Positions 33,340 to 42,485 of a stretch of 64,000 nt of DNA are shown in pieces. Position 1 is the first letter of the stretch. Each line of letters begins with the position of its first letter. Made by a program: the position numbers and the translations under genes. Under the pieces are notes generated by a model. That model saw only the letters and a list, made by a program, of their open reading frames with translations, ran no database searches and had not been told where the DNA came from. Origin of the DNA: Saccharothrix sp. ALI-22-I (GTDB taxonomy: Bacteria > Actinomycetota > Actinomycetes > Mycobacteriales > Pseudonocardiaceae); NCBI RefSeq assembly GCF_001984175.1, contig NZ_MTQP01000057.1, positions 62,001 to 126,000 of the forward strand. The letters run 5' to 3'.

Positions 33340-35493
33340 ATGCACACCGCCTACACGACCTGCCCGCTGTGCGAGGCCACCTGTGGCCTGGAGTTGACCG
33401 TGGAGAACGACCGCATCACGGCGGTCCGCGGTGACCGGCAGGACACGTTCAGCGGCGGTTTCCTGTGCCCGAAGGGTGCCTCACTCGGCGCGCTCGACGC
33501 CGACCCGGACCGCCTGCGCACACCCCTCGCGCGTCGGGGCGGCGAGTTCGAGCCGGTGTCGTGGGACGAGGCGTTCGCCCTGGTCGACCAGCGGTTGAAC
33601 GAGATCATCGCCGAGCACGGCAGGGACGCGGTCGGCATGTACCTGGGCAACCCGACCGTGCACTCGCTGGCCGGCGGTCTGTACGCGGGCGGCCTGCGCA
33701 AAGCTCTGGGTTCGCGCAACGTCTTCACCGCCTCCACCGTCGACCAGATGCCCAAGCACGTCTCCTCCGGCCTGCTCTACGGCGGCATCTTCACCATCCC
33801 GGTGCCCGATATCGACCGCACGGACTTCCTCCTGCTGCTCGGCGCGGACCCGTTCTCCTCCAACGGCAGCCTGTGGACCGTGCCGGACGCGCCGGGCCGG
33901 CTCAAGGCGCTCCAGAAGCGCGGCGGGGCGTTCGTCGTGGTCGATCCGAGGCGCAGCCGCACCGCCGCGGCCGCCGACCGGCACCTGCCGATCGTGCCGG
34001 GCACCGATGTGTTCCTGCTGCTGGCCATGGTGAACGAGCTGTTCGCCGCATCGCTGGTGGACCTCAAAGCCCTCGCACCCCACGTCGAAGGCGTGGACGG
34101 GGTGCGGGCGTTGAGCGAGCCGTTCACCCCGGAGGCGGTGGCCTCGCGGTGCGGCATCGACGCGGCCGAGATCCGAGCCTTGACCCACCGGCTCGCCCGA
34201 GCACCCCGCGCGGCCGTGTACGGGCGGATCGGCACCACGACGGTCGAGTTCGGCACGGTCGCCAGCTGGCTGGTCGACGTGCTGAACATCCTCACCGGCA
34301 ACCTGGACCGGCCCGGCGGCGCGATGTTCCCGCTGCCCGCGCACGTCCGACGCGGCACCGGCACCGGCAAGGGCTTCACCACCGGCCGCTGGCACAGCCG
34401 GGTGCGCGGCCTGCCCGAGGTGGCCGGCGAGTTCCCGGCCGTCACCCTGGCCGACGAGATCGAGACGCCCGGACCGGGCAGGATCAGGGCACTGGTGACC
34501 GTGGCGGGCAACCCCGCGCTGTCCCTGCCCAACTCGGCCCGCCTGGACGCCGCACTGTCCACTGTGGACTTCATGGTCTCGGTGGACCCGTACCTCAACG
34601 AGACCACCCGGCACGCCGACGTGATCCTGCCGCCACCGCCGCCCAGCAGGCGTGCCCACTACGACATCGCGTTCCTGTCGTTCGCGGTGCGCAACGTGGC
34701 CAAGTACTCGCGCCCCGCCGTGCCGATGCGGCCGGGCGAACCGGGCGAGGGCGACATCCTGCTGCGGCTGACCGGCATCTTCGCCGGCCTCGGCCCCGAC
34801 ACCGACCTCGACGCACTGGTCGGCCTGTCCGGTGAAAGCGAATACAGCCGCGAGGAACGCCTGCTGGACGCACGCCTCCGGTCCGGCCCCTACGGCCTGT
34901 CCGTGGCCGACCTGCTCGACCAGCCGCACGGCGTCGACCTAGGGCCGTTGACCAGCCGCGTTCCGGAGATCCTGCGCACCCCGTCCGGCCGGATCGAGCT
35001 GTGCCCCGAGCCCATCGCCGCCGACGTGCCCCGCGTGCTCGAAGCGTTGCGCACGCCGACCGACGGCCTGGTCCTGGTCGGCCGCCGGCACCTGCGGTCG
35101 AACAACTCCTGGATGCACAACGTGCCGGCGCTGGTGAAGGGCAAGCCGCTGTGCACCCTGCTGGTCAACCCGGCCGACGCCGAACGCCTGGGCCTGCAGG
35201 ACGGCCGTGCCGCCCGCGTCACGTCCCGCGTCGGCGAGATCGAGGCGACCGTCGAGGTGAGCGCCGATATGGCCGCTGGCGTGGTCAGCCTGCCGCACGG
35301 CTGGGGCCACGACCGGCCGGGCACCCGGCTCACCACCGCCGAGGCGCACCCCGGCGTCAACGTCAACCTGCTCACCGACGACCTCGCGTTGGACCCGCTC
35401 TCCGGCACCGCCGTGCTCAACGGCGTCCACGTGCAGGTCACCCCCGCTCAACTCACCCCCTCCGCCCAACGAGCCGCAGCCGCCGCCCAGTAA
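33340..35493 (+). CDS. molybdopterin oxidoreductase (Mo-bisMGD, 4Fe-4S)
   Basis: 717 residues, start MHTAYTTCPLCEATCG with GAGGAG upstream. The N-terminal [4Fe-4S] motif is C8-x2-C11-x3-C15 with a fourth Cys in GGFLCPKG. Molybdopterin-binding segments follow: FLLLLGADPFSSNGSL, FVVVDPRRSRTAAAAD, VAGNPALSLPNS, and a C-terminal dinucleotide-binding domain (RRHLRSNNSWMHNV, PLSGTAVLNGVHVQV). No Tat signal is present, so it is cytoplasmic. It resembles formate-dehydrogenase/nitrate-reductase-type catalytic subunits of unknown substrate. No partner subunit gene is adjacent; an acyl-CoA synthetase gene follows 31 bp on. Confidence 0.9.
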   Translation: MHTAYTTCPLCEATCGLELTVENDRITAVRGDRQDTFSGGFLCPKGASLGALDADPDRLRTPLARRGGEFEPVSWDEAFALVDQRLNEIIAEHGRDAVGMYLGNPTVHSLAGGLYAGGLRKALGSRNVFTASTVDQMPKHVSSGLLYGGIFTIPVPDIDRTDFLLLLGADPFSSNGSLWTVPDAPGRLKALQKRGGAFVVVDPRRSRTAAAADRHLPIVPGTDVFLLLAMVNELFAASLVDLKALAPHVEGVDGVRALSEPFTPEAVASRCGIDAAEIRALTHRLARAPRAAVYGRIGTTTVEFGTVASWLVDVLNILTGNLDRPGGAMFPLPAHVRRGTGTGKGFTTGRWHSRVRGLPEVAGEFPAVTLADEIETPGPGRIRALVTVAGNPALSLPNSARLDAALSTVDFMVSVDPYLNETTRHADVILPPPPPSRRAHYDIAFLSFAVRNVAKYSRPAVPMRPGEPGEGDILLRLTGIFAGLGPDTDLDALVGLSGESEYSREERLLDARLRSGPYGLSVADLLDQPHGVDLGPLTSRVPEILRTPSGRIELCPEPIAADVPRVLEALRTPTDGLVLVGRRHLRSNNSWMHNVPALVKGKPLCTLLVNPADAERLGLQDGRAARVTSRVGEIEATVEVSADMAAGVVSLPHGWGHDRPGTRLTTAEAHPGVNVNLLTDDLALDPLSGTAVLNGVHVQVTPAQLTPSAQRAAAAAQ

Positions 35494-35524
35494 CCCGACC
35501 CGCAGCCCAGTGAGGAGCACCGCC

Positions 35525-37270
35525 ATGCCCGTGACCACGGCGCGCGTCATCGCCGACCTGCCCTTCGTGGCCGCCCAGGTGCACGACGACCGGGTGGCGT
35601 GGCGCCACCCCCGCGACGGGCAGTGGCACGACCTGACCTTCACCGACGTCGCCGAGTGGGTCATGGAACTCGCGTCCGGCCTGGTCCACCTGGGCGTCGA
35701 GCCGGGCGACCGGGTGTGCGTGCTGTCGGAGACCAGGCCCGAGTGGTCGGCGGTGGAGTTGGCGGTGCTGGCGGCGGGCGGCATCGTGGTGCCGATCTAC
35801 CCGTCCAGCGCGCCGGAGGAGTGCGCGTGGATCATCGGCGACTCGGGCGCGGTGCTCCTGATCGCGGAGACCGACGAGCAACGCGCCAAGATCGCCGAGA
35901 TCCGCGACCAGGTGCCCGCACTACGGGACGTCATCGTCATCGAGGGTGGCGGCCTGGCCGAACTCCGGTCGCACGGCCGCACGTCGCCGGTCCCGGTCGA
36001 GTTGGACGACCGCCGCGCCGCGATCGATCCCGACGACCCGACCGTCATCATCTACACCTCGGGCACCACCGGCCCGCCCAAGGGCTGCGTGCTGACCAAC
36101 CGGAACTGGCTCACCATGTGTCAGCTCACCGTGGAGCTGAACTACGTCCTGCCGGACGACGTGGTGTACCTGTTCCTGCCGCTGGCGCACGTGTTCGCGC
36201 AGATCGTGCAGCTGTCCGCGATCTACACTGGCACCACGGTCGCGTTCTACGGCGGCGACACGGCGAAGATCGTCCCCGAGCTGTCCCAGGTGCGGCCGAC
36301 GTTCCTCCCGTCCGTGCCCAGGATCTTCGAGAAGATCTACACCGTCGCCACCACGGGCGTGCCCGAAGACCAGTTGCGCCAAGCGGTGCAGGTAGGCCTG
36401 GCCGTCCGCAAGTTCCAGGCCGCCGACCAACCCCTTCCCGCCGACCTGGCCGCCGCGTTCGACAAGGTCGACCCGGTCTTCGCCAGAGTCCGGGCGATCT
36501 TCGGCGGCAGGCTGCGCCAGGCGTTGTCCGGCGCGGCCCCCATCTCGGTCGAGGTGCTGGAGTTCTTCACCGCAGCCGGGGTGCCGGTGCTGGAGGGCTA
36601 CGGCATGAGCGAGTCCACCGGCGTCGGCACCGTGAACACGTTGGCGCGGCACAAGCTGGGCTCGGTCGGCACCTACGGCATGGCCAACCTCCAGCTGAAA
36701 GTCGCCGAGGACGGCGAGATCCTGATGAACGGCCCGCACGTGTTCGCCGGCTACTGGAACAACCCCGCCGCCACCGCCGAGGTGCTGACCGACGGCTGGC
36801 TGCACACCGGTGACCTCGGCGAGATCGACGACGACGGCTTCGTCACCATCACCGGCCGCAAGAAGGACATCATCATCACCGCCGGCGGCAAGAACATCGC
36901 CCCCGCCAACGTGGAGAACCAGCTCCGCCAGTCCCGCTGGATCTCGCACGCCGTCGTGTACGGCGACTTGAAGCCGTACCTCGTCGCCCTCATCACCCTG
37001 GACGAGGACGAGATCGTCCCGTGGGCCCAGGCACAAGGCCTGCCGACCGACCTGCCCACCCTCGCCCGGACGCCGGAGGCCCGAGCCCTGATCCAGGACG
37101 TGGTGGACGAAGCGAACTCCCACTTCGCCCACGTCTCACAGGTCAAGCGCTTCACCGTCCTGGACCGCGACCTGAGCCAGGAGAACGGCGAGCTGACCCC
37201 GACGTTGAAGGTGAAGCGCAAGATCGTGCACTCCACCCACGCCAAGCTGTACGACGAGCTCTACAGCTGA
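35525..37270 (+). CDS. AMP-dependent long-chain acyl-CoA synthetase (FadD-type)
   Basis: 581 residues, start MPVTTARVIADLPF with GTGAGGAG at 35510-35517. Adenylation motifs: IIYTSGTTGPPKGCVLTN (A3), EGYGMSESTGVG (A5), GWLHTGDLGEID (A7), ITGRKKDIIITAGGKNIAP (A8), and a C-terminal catalytic Lys region ENGELTPTLKVKRK. The enzyme activates a fatty acid to acyl-CoA through an acyl-AMP. It likely shares a transcript with the molybdoenzyme. Its last 10 bases overlap the convergent dehalogenase relic. Confidence 0.94.
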   Translation: MPVTTARVIADLPFVAAQVHDDRVAWRHPRDGQWHDLTFTDVAEWVMELASGLVHLGVEPGDRVCVLSETRPEWSAVELAVLAAGGIVVPIYPSSAPEECAWIIGDSGAVLLIAETDEQRAKIAEIRDQVPALRDVIVIEGGGLAELRSHGRTSPVPVELDDRRAAIDPDDPTVIIYTSGTTGPPKGCVLTNRNWLTMCQLTVELNYVLPDDVVYLFLPLAHVFAQIVQLSAIYTGTTVAFYGGDTAKIVPELSQVRPTFLPSVPRIFEKIYTVATTGVPEDQLRQAVQVGLAVRKFQAADQPLPADLAAAFDKVDPVFARVRAIFGGRLRQALSGAAPISVEVLEFFTAAGVPVLEGYGMSESTGVGTVNTLARHKLGSVGTYGMANLQLKVAEDGEILMNGPHVFAGYWNNPAATAEVLTDGWLHTGDLGEIDDDGFVTITGRKKDIIITAGGKNIAPANVENQLRQSRWISHAVVYGDLKPYLVALITLDEDEIVPWAQAQGLPTDLPTLARTPEARALIQDVVDEANSHFAHVSQVKRFTVLDRDLSQENGELTPTLKVKRKIVHSTHAKLYDELYS

Positions 37271-37690
37271 ACCACCCGCAGGCCGTGCTTGTCCATCCAC
37301 GCGGCGATGGTCGCGGCGATCGCGGCGGGCTGGTCCTCCGGAGTGTGGTGACCCGCGACGCCGTGCCGCACGATCTCCAGGCCGGCGATGTTCGCGGCAC
37401 ACCAGTCCACCATCTCCGGCGTCATCATCAACCCCGGACCGGGTTCGAAGGCGAGCAGCAGCTTGGGCACGTCGACGCTGCCCGCCAGCCACTCGTCGTA
37501 GAACTCGACCCGCGCCACGACGTCGGCCGGCTCACCACCCAGCGGCATCGACCGCGCCCACCGCAGCATCGGCAAGCGACTTGTGCGGGTGGGGTACGGC
37601 TTGCGGTAGGTGGCGAGGTCTTCCGCGCTCAGTGGGGTTGCCGTGCAGGAAGACCATCGGCGCGCCGGTGCCGGTCTCCCGGTAGGACAT
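37261..37690 (-). pseudogene. haloalkane dehalogenase-like alpha/beta hydrolase, internally deleted and frameshifted
   Basis: The minus strand starts well (MSYRETGTGAPMVFLHGNPT, the oxyanion-hole HGNP segment). Right after HGNP the frame shifts and the sequence resumes in the cap region (LSAEDLATYRKPYPTR). It then runs to a normal C-terminus (LLLAFEPGPGLMMTPEMVDW, GVAGHHTPEDQPAAIAATIA). About 140 residues, including the nucleophile Asp, are gone. The junction is near 37625-37632. It cannot encode an active enzyme. Confidence 0.75.
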
Positions 37691-37727
37691 CGTCGAGTCG
37701 AGGACCTGCGGACAGACGCCGGCCGGG

Positions 37728-38564
37728 TCACTTGAACACCGCCACGTTGCGCGCCGCCCACTCGGCGAAGGTGCGCGGCGGGCGGCCGAGGACCCGCTCG
37801 ACGTCGGGGCTGACCCGCTGCTCGGCGGCCGACGGCGTGCCCAGGATGTCGAGGGTGGCCTCCACGACCCGTTCGGGCATGAACCGCACCATCTGCGCGT
37901 GGGCTTCGTCGCGGGTCTGCTCGACGAACCGGACCGGCTCGCCCAGCGCGTCCGCGATCGCCGCGACCTGCCGCCGGGGCGAGATGGGCGCCGGTCCGGT
38001 GAGCACGTACGTGCTGCCGCCGTGACCTGCCTCCCGCAACGTCACGGCGGCGACCTCGGCGATGTCGTCCGGGTCGATGGTGGGCAGCTCGACGTCGGCG
38101 AACGGTGCGGCGGCCACCCGCTGAGCGCGGATCATCCCGGCCCACGCGAACGTGTTCGAGTCGAAGCCGCCGGGCTGCAGGACCGTCCACTCCAGACCCG
38201 ACTGCTTGACCGCGTCCTCCAACTCCGGCGTGTGGGTCCCCGTCCCGACGCCCTGGGAGGAGAGCAGGACGACCCGCCCGACACCACCGGCCCGAGCGAT
38301 GTCGAGGACGTTCCCCAGGACGGTTTCGTCGCCGCCGGCCGAGACCCAGTCGCCGGAAGTCAGCAGGAACAGCGTCGTCGCCCCGTCGAGCGCGGGCTTC
38401 AGGCTGTCCGGCTCGACCAGGTCGGCCGCCAGGTGCCGCACGCCCGCCGGTGTGTCCGCCGCCGAGATCTTGCGCGACACGGCGGTCACCTGCTCGCCGG
38501 CCGCGTCCAGCAGCCGCACGAGCGTCCGGCCGACGTTCCCCGTCGCCCCAGTCACCACGATCAT
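37728..38564 (-). CDS. NmrA-like NAD(P)-binding oxidoreductase/sensor
   Basis: 278 residues. The ATG at 38564 is supported by AAGGGAGT, although the frame extends to 38885. The N-terminus MIVVTGATGNVGRTLVRLL has the GxxGxxG dinucleotide motif. The chain continues as an atypical SDR (VVLLSSQGVGTG, WTVLQPGGFDSNTF, DIAEVAAVTLREAGHGG). Such proteins reduce quinones or sense NAD(P)H redox state. Divergent from an HxlR regulator gene with palindromes between them, a common redox-sensing layout. Confidence 0.9.
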   Translation of the reverse strand: MIVVTGATGNVGRTLVRLLDAAGEQVTAVSRKISAADTPAGVRHLAADLVEPDSLKPALDGATTLFLLTSGDWVSAGGDETVLGNVLDIARAGGVGRVVLLSSQGVGTGTHTPELEDAVKQSGLEWTVLQPGGFDSNTFAWAGMIRAQRVAAAPFADVELPTIDPDDIAEVAAVTLREAGHGGSTYVLTGPAPISPRRQVAAIADALGEPVRFVEQTRDEAHAQMVRFMPERVVEATLDILGTPSAAEQRVSPDVERVLGRPPRTFAEWAARNVAVFK

Positions 38565-38602
38565 GATCACTCCCTTGCCGAGTTTCGCGTACTCGGGGAA
38601 GC

Positions 38603-38629
38603 TACTGTCCGGGGAATAGTAGGTACCTA
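38603..38629. promoter_or_regulatory. HxlR operator candidates
   Basis: In the 94-bp divergent gap lie an imperfect dyad TACT-N11-AGTA (38603-38621) and a perfect 10-bp palindrome TAGGTACCTA (38620-38629). HxlR repressors usually bind short dyads in such gaps. Binding is inferred. Confidence 0.5.
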
Positions 38630-38658
38630 GAGGAAAGTAATGGCGGAAGGGGTTCGTT

Positions 38659-39060
38659 GTGACCGGTAACACGGCTCGCGCGGAGGTCGACCCGGAGCAG
38701 GCCTGCCCGATCGCGCCGGTGGTCGACATCGTCTTCAGCCGGTGGACGACCCCGATCCTGTGGGCGCTCAACGAGTACGGCCGGATGCGGTTCGTGGAGT
38801 TGGCCCGCCGCATCACCACGATCACGCCCAAGGTGCTGACCCAGCGGCTGCGGCAACTGGAACGCGACGGGCTCGTCACCCGCACCTACCACGCCGAAGT
38901 CCCGCCACGGGTGGAGTACGAGATCAGCGAACTGGGTCGCAGCCTGTCGCCGCTGTTCGCGTCGCTGTCCGAGTGGTCGGTCAACCTGGACAAGGTCGAA
39001 CAGGCCCGGCTCGCCTACGACGCCAGGGAAACGCTCCCTGTCCGCCGGTCGAGCGTCTAG
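38659..39060 (+). CDS. HxlR-family transcriptional regulator
   Basis: 133 residues, GTG start. The winged HTH is typical: ACPIAPVVDIVFSRWTTPIL, MRFVELARRITTITPKVLTQ, LRQLERDGLVTRTYHAEVPP, RVEYEISELGRSLSPLF. One Cys (in QACP) near the N-terminus matches the redox-sensing Cys found in many HxlR proteins. It likely represses the divergent NmrA-like gene and itself. Confidence 0.93.
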   Translation: MTGNTARAEVDPEQACPIAPVVDIVFSRWTTPILWALNEYGRMRFVELARRITTITPKVLTQRLRQLERDGLVTRTYHAEVPPRVEYEISELGRSLSPLFASLSEWSVNLDKVEQARLAYDARETLPVRRSSV

Positions 39061-39558
39061 AGCGCCCGGTCCGACCTAGTTGCAAAGGTGTCTTTGCAGC
39101 GGTAGCTGGTGTTGCAGTTCCTCGCGCTGGGGTCGTGGCTGCCACCCGTGACGATGATCGTGGTGTCGTGGCGAGCCAGGTCCGAGCTTTCCGGGGTGCA
39201 CCGGGTGCGTCCGGGCCTGCTGGTCTGCGGTGGCGTGGTGTTCGTGCCCTGGGCCCGCACTGGGGCTACTGCTGCCGTCGCCACGCGGGCAGGAGCACGG
39301 TGTTCGAGCGCCGGACCAATTGAGGCGCCACTGGACGTTGCCGGGGAAAGCCCTTACCGTTTGTGTGCCAGGACGATGACTGCACGTGACCGGCTCGGGG
39401 GTCGACAGTTGCGCAAGCGCAGACCCTGATCCCGCCCGTGCGGGCAACCGTCCCGTCCGACCTGTCTCCGTGACAGGTCACCCATTCCGCCGCACACCAC
39501 ACCGCCGCACCCTTCCCCCTTCCGTTCGGGGGAGTCGCCAACGACTGTGGAGGCTTCT
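39061..39558. other. 498-bp intergenic stretch
   Basis: No convincing gene. A minus-strand frame at 39057-39284 ends in TIIVTGGSHDPSARNCNTSY, which looks like a fragment of a secreted protein but has no recognisable start or family. The Shine-Dalgarno of the sugar dehydrogenase gene lies at 39549-39553. Confidence 0.4.
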
Positions 39559-40674
39559 GTGGCACCCCGTACTCGGCGCGTGTCGACCATGCTCGGCACA
39601 CTCGCCACCGCCCTCGTGGTGGCCGCGCCCGCGAGCGCGGCCCCCGTTGTGTCGTCCCAAGAAGAACCCGCGTTCGGTGCTCGGATCGGCACGGTGACGC
39701 AGCTGGCCACCGACACCGACGTGCCGTGGGGCTTGGACTTCCTGCCCGACGGCTCCGGCGTCTACGCCCGGCGCGACGCGTTCGACATCGTCAAGCTGTC
39801 CCCGTCCGGGGTGAAGACCACCCTGGGCAGGGTGCCGAACGTCGTGGGCACCAACGGCGAAGGCGGCCTGCTCGGCCTTGAGGTGTCGCCGAACTTCGCC
39901 TCCGACAACTACCTGTACCTCTACCACACGGCCGCGAACGACAACCGGATCGTGCGGATCAAGGTGCAGAACAACGCCCTGGTGCAGAGTTCGCTCCAGG
40001 TCGTGCTCTCCGGCATCCCGCGCAACCGCTTCCACAACGGTGGCAGGCTGCGGTTCGGCCCGGACGGCAAGCTGTACGCGGGCACCGGTGACGCCCAGAA
40101 CGCCAACTGGGCCCAGGACCGGAACAACCTCGGCGGCAAGGTGCTGCGGCTCAACCCCGACGGCTCCCCGCCCACCGACAACCCGTTCTACGGCACCGGC
40201 GGCAACGCCCGTTACGTGTGGACCTACGGCCACCGCAACGTGCAGGGCCTCGCGTTCGACAGCCAGGGCAGGCTGTGGCAGGCCGAACTGGGCAACACCG
40301 TGATGGACGAACTCAACCTGTCCCAGAAGGGCGGCAACTACGGCTGGCCGTCGTGCGAGGGCACGTCCGGCACCTGCTCCGGCTACATCGCCCCGAAGCG
40401 CACGTGGAGCACCGCCAACGCCTCACCCAGCGGCATCGCCATCGTCGGCAACGCCCTGTTCGTAGCCGCCCTGCGCGGCACCAGGCTCTACGAACTGGCC
40501 ATCAACGGCACGTCCGTCGGCTCCGAGCAAACCCACCTCCAGTCCACCTACGGCCGCCTCCGCACAGCAGAACCCGCCCCCGACGGCACCCTCTGGCTGA
40601 CCACCAGCAACGGCGACAACGACAGCACCCCCAACAACTCCACCAGCCGCATCCTCAGGGTGCGGCTGAACTGA
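39559..40674 (+). CDS. secreted PQQ-type glucose/sorbosone dehydrogenase
   Basis: 371 residues. GTG at 39559 is preferred over GTG at 39547 because GGAGG (39549-39553) then has five-base spacing. A signal peptide ends near PASAAP. The six-bladed propeller shows DVPWGLDFLPDGSG, NEGGLLGLEVSPNF-like GEGGLLGLEVSPNFASDN, FHNGGRLRFGPDGKLYAGTG, and a region with a HRNVQG catalytic/PQQ loop (TYGHRNVQGLAFDSQGRLW). It oxidises aldose sugars outside the cell membrane. A strong terminator follows. Confidence 0.93.
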   Translation: MAPRTRRVSTMLGTLATALVVAAPASAAPVVSSQEEPAFGARIGTVTQLATDTDVPWGLDFLPDGSGVYARRDAFDIVKLSPSGVKTTLGRVPNVVGTNGEGGLLGLEVSPNFASDNYLYLYHTAANDNRIVRIKVQNNALVQSSLQVVLSGIPRNRFHNGGRLRFGPDGKLYAGTGDAQNANWAQDRNNLGGKVLRLNPDGSPPTDNPFYGTGGNARYVWTYGHRNVQGLAFDSQGRLWQAELGNTVMDELNLSQKGGNYGWPSCEGTSGTCSGYIAPKRTWSTANASPSGIAIVGNALFVAALRGTRLYELAINGTSVGSEQTHLQSTYGRLRTAEPAPDGTLWLTTSNGDNDSTPNNSTSRILRVRLN

Positions 40675-40696
40675 CCGCTACCAACTGAACGCGCGC

Positions 40697-40722
40697 GAGG
40701 CGGTCCCGGTAGGGGCCGCCTC
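40697..40722 (+). terminator. rho-independent-type hairpin after sugar dehydrogenase
   Basis: GAGGCGGTCCC pairs with GGGGCCGCCTC (11 bp, one G-T wobble) around a GGTA loop, 22 bp after the stop. The tail is only weakly T-rich. Confidence 0.75.
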
Positions 40723-40765
40723 GGTGCGTTTCGACCCCTGTCACGTCATAAACCTGGCCGGAGGT

Positions 40766-40793
40766 TGAACCGAACGTCCCACGGGTCCGTGTC
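40766..40793 (+). promoter_or_regulatory. ECF (SigK-type) promoter candidate 1
   Basis: TGAACCGAAC, ten bases, then TCCGTGTC. The element at 42427 before the sigma gene has the same two blocks at the same spacing. That identity suggests one sigma factor reads both. Confidence 0.7.
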
Positions 40794-40826
40794 AGGGGGG
40801 TCAGTCGTCAGGAGGAAGGCCCGCCG

Positions 40827-40907
40827 ATGCAGCCCACCCGCACCACCGTCAGCGGCCACTGTCGCCGCAATCCGTCGCCGCTCGGGGTACGTCCGAGCGC
40901 TAGCTGA
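40827..40907 (+). other. possible 26-codon leader ORF
   Basis: ATG at 40827 follows GGAGGAAGG (40811-40819) and opens a frame MQPTRTTVSGHCRRNPSPLG that stops at 40907, 11 bp before the next gene. It could be a leader peptide or the broken start of the anti-sigma paralog. Confidence 0.25.
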
Positions 40908-40917
40908 ACGAGAAGAG

Positions 40918-41394
40918 ATGCACGATCCGATCCTCGAACGCACGCTGCGCCAGGTCCGCACCGAGAAGGCGCGTGACCGGAAACGGCGTGGTGGCGTCGT
41001 CACGGCGGTGAGCACCGCGCTCGCCGCCGCGGTGTTGGCCGGGGGTGTGTACCTCGGCCAGCACAGCGTGTCCGGGGAACGGGTCCTGGTCGCCACCGCC
41101 GCGACCGGCGTCCGGATGACCGCCACCCTCACCCCCGCCGACGGCTGGGTGCGGCTGCGCGCGGTCGTGGACGGGATCGATGCCGGGGAGAAGTGCCAGC
41201 TCGTCGTCACGGACCTGCGCGGCAGGCGTTACGTGGCGGGCGGGTGGGTCGCCTCACGGCTCGGTGACGGCGACACCGCGCTCGCCGGCGCGGCCATGGT
41301 CGACCTGGACGAACTCGCCGCACTCAGCGTGGTGACGGTCGACGGCCGCGTTCTCGTCACCGCAACCCCTCATGACTCCACTCGCACACCCTGA
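40918..41394 (+). CDS. membrane protein paralogous to anti-sigma-K factor C-terminal part
   Basis: 158 residues from ATG 40918 (MHDPILERTLRQVR). It aligns by eye with the anti-sigma factor at 43034: ERTLRQVRTEKARDRKRR then a membrane helix (VSTALAAAVLAGGVYL), then the RskA-type extracellular domain (DGWVRLRAVVDGIDAGEKCQ, LVVTDLRGRRYVAGGWV). It lacks the cytoplasmic zinc anti-sigma domain (HxxxCxxC) that grips the sigma factor. It may be a decoy, a modulator or a degenerate copy. The upstream ECF-type promoter suggests SigK-family control. Confidence 0.7.
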   Translation: MHDPILERTLRQVRTEKARDRKRRGGVVTAVSTALAAAVLAGGVYLGQHSVSGERVLVATAATGVRMTATLTPADGWVRLRAVVDGIDAGEKCQLVVTDLRGRRYVAGGWVASRLGDGDTALAGAAMVDLDELAALSVVTVDGRVLVTATPHDSTRTP

Positions 41395-41496
41395 ATCACC
41401 CGATCGGGCAGGTCAAATGGCGCGTTCGCGTGTCGGCCGTTCCACTCGGGCGGTTGGCCGACGTCCGGGAGAGGGTGCCTGAATAAGCTGTCGTGC

Positions 41497-42405
41497 GTGA
41501 GGTGGGCGTCCCTGTTGCTGTTACTCGTGCTGGTCGCCGGCTGTGCGGACAGCCGCACGGTGGCCATCGACGAGGTGCCGGTGGCGATGGAGGCGGTGAC
41601 CACCACCCAGGACGCGTCGACCGGCACGTTCAGCGTCGACTGCGGGCGCAACGAATCGCGCCACCTCAACGCCGACAACATGGTCATCGCGCCAGGTCAG
41701 CCGTTCGGTGCGCACCACACCCACGAGTACGTCGGCAACAAGAGCACGCACGCCGGCTCCACCGACGAGTCGCTGGCCGCCGCCGCGACCACGTGCGCGA
41801 AAGGCGACCCGTCCACCTACTACTGGCCCGTGCTGCGGCTGACCGACCGGACCGGGCATGACGAGCACGAGCGCGGTGGCGGCGTGCACGGCAACACCGG
41901 TGAGGTGCTGCCGCCGTCGAGCGTGGAGATCACGTTCACCGGCAGCCCGGTAAGCGAGGTCGTGTCGATGCCGCGGTTCCTGCGCATGATCGTCGGCGAC
42001 CCGGCGGCGCTGAACACCGGCCGCGGCCGGGCGCGGTGGAGCTGCACCGGGTTCGAGGACCGGCACACCGACCGCTATCCCGAGTGCGCGCCCGGTAGCA
42101 AGGTGCTGCGCACGTTCGACTTCCCCAGCTGCTGGGACGGCCGCAACACCGACAGTCCGAGCCACCGGGCGCACGTCGAGTTCCCGGCGTCCAATGGGGT
42201 GTGCAAGGCCGGGACGTTCCCGGTGCCGAAGCTGCGGGTCCGGGTCACCTACGACGTGCCGGCCGGGCGGCCGTTCGCGATCGACAGCTTCCCCGAGCAG
42301 CTGCGCGACCCGCGCACCGACCACGGGATGTTCGTCAACGTCATGCCCGACGCCCTGATGCAACGGATCACGACCTGCCTGAACACCGGCCGGACCTGCG
42401 CCTAG
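41497..42405 (+). CDS. DUF1996 lipoprotein
   Basis: 302 residues, GTG start. A signal sequence with lipobox LVAGC (Cys about 16) makes it a predicted cell-surface lipoprotein. The DUF1996 core is clear: VDCGRNESRHLNADNMVIAP, GAHHTHEYVGNKST, FPSCWDGRNTDSPSHRAHVE, FVNVMPDALMQRI. The family is common in actinobacteria and fungi; its function is unknown. It lies between the anti-sigma paralog and the sigma gene and may share their regulation. Confidence 0.9.
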   Translation: MRWASLLLLLVLVAGCADSRTVAIDEVPVAMEAVTTTQDASTGTFSVDCGRNESRHLNADNMVIAPGQPFGAHHTHEYVGNKSTHAGSTDESLAAAATTCAKGDPSTYYWPVLRLTDRTGHDEHERGGGVHGNTGEVLPPSSVEITFTGSPVSEVVSMPRFLRMIVGDPAALNTGRGRARWSCTGFEDRHTDRYPECAPGSKVLRTFDFPSCWDGRNTDSPSHRAHVEFPASNGVCKAGTFPVPKLRVRVTYDVPAGRPFAIDSFPEQLRDPRTDHGMFVNVMPDALMQRITTCLNTGRTCA

Positions 42406-42426
42406 AAAACTTTCTCGCGCCCACGC

Positions 42427-42454
42427 TGAACCGAACCCGTCCGGCGTCCGTGTC
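42427..42454 (+). promoter_or_regulatory. ECF (SigK-type) promoter candidate 2, autoregulatory
   Basis: TGAACCGAAC, ten bases, then TCCGTGTC, identical in both blocks and spacing to 40766-40793. It lies 32 bp before the sigma start, as expected for an autoregulated ECF gene. Confidence 0.72.
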
Positions 42455-42485
42455 CGTGGCGAGAGTTGACGAGAGGAGTGGGTGG

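Noticed and set aside
30220-35493. Upstream-extended starts for the LAL regulator and the molybdoenzyme
   Set aside because: TTG 30253 and ATG 33340 have clear ribosome sites and match family N-termini. The 33118-33339 extension is relic sequence.
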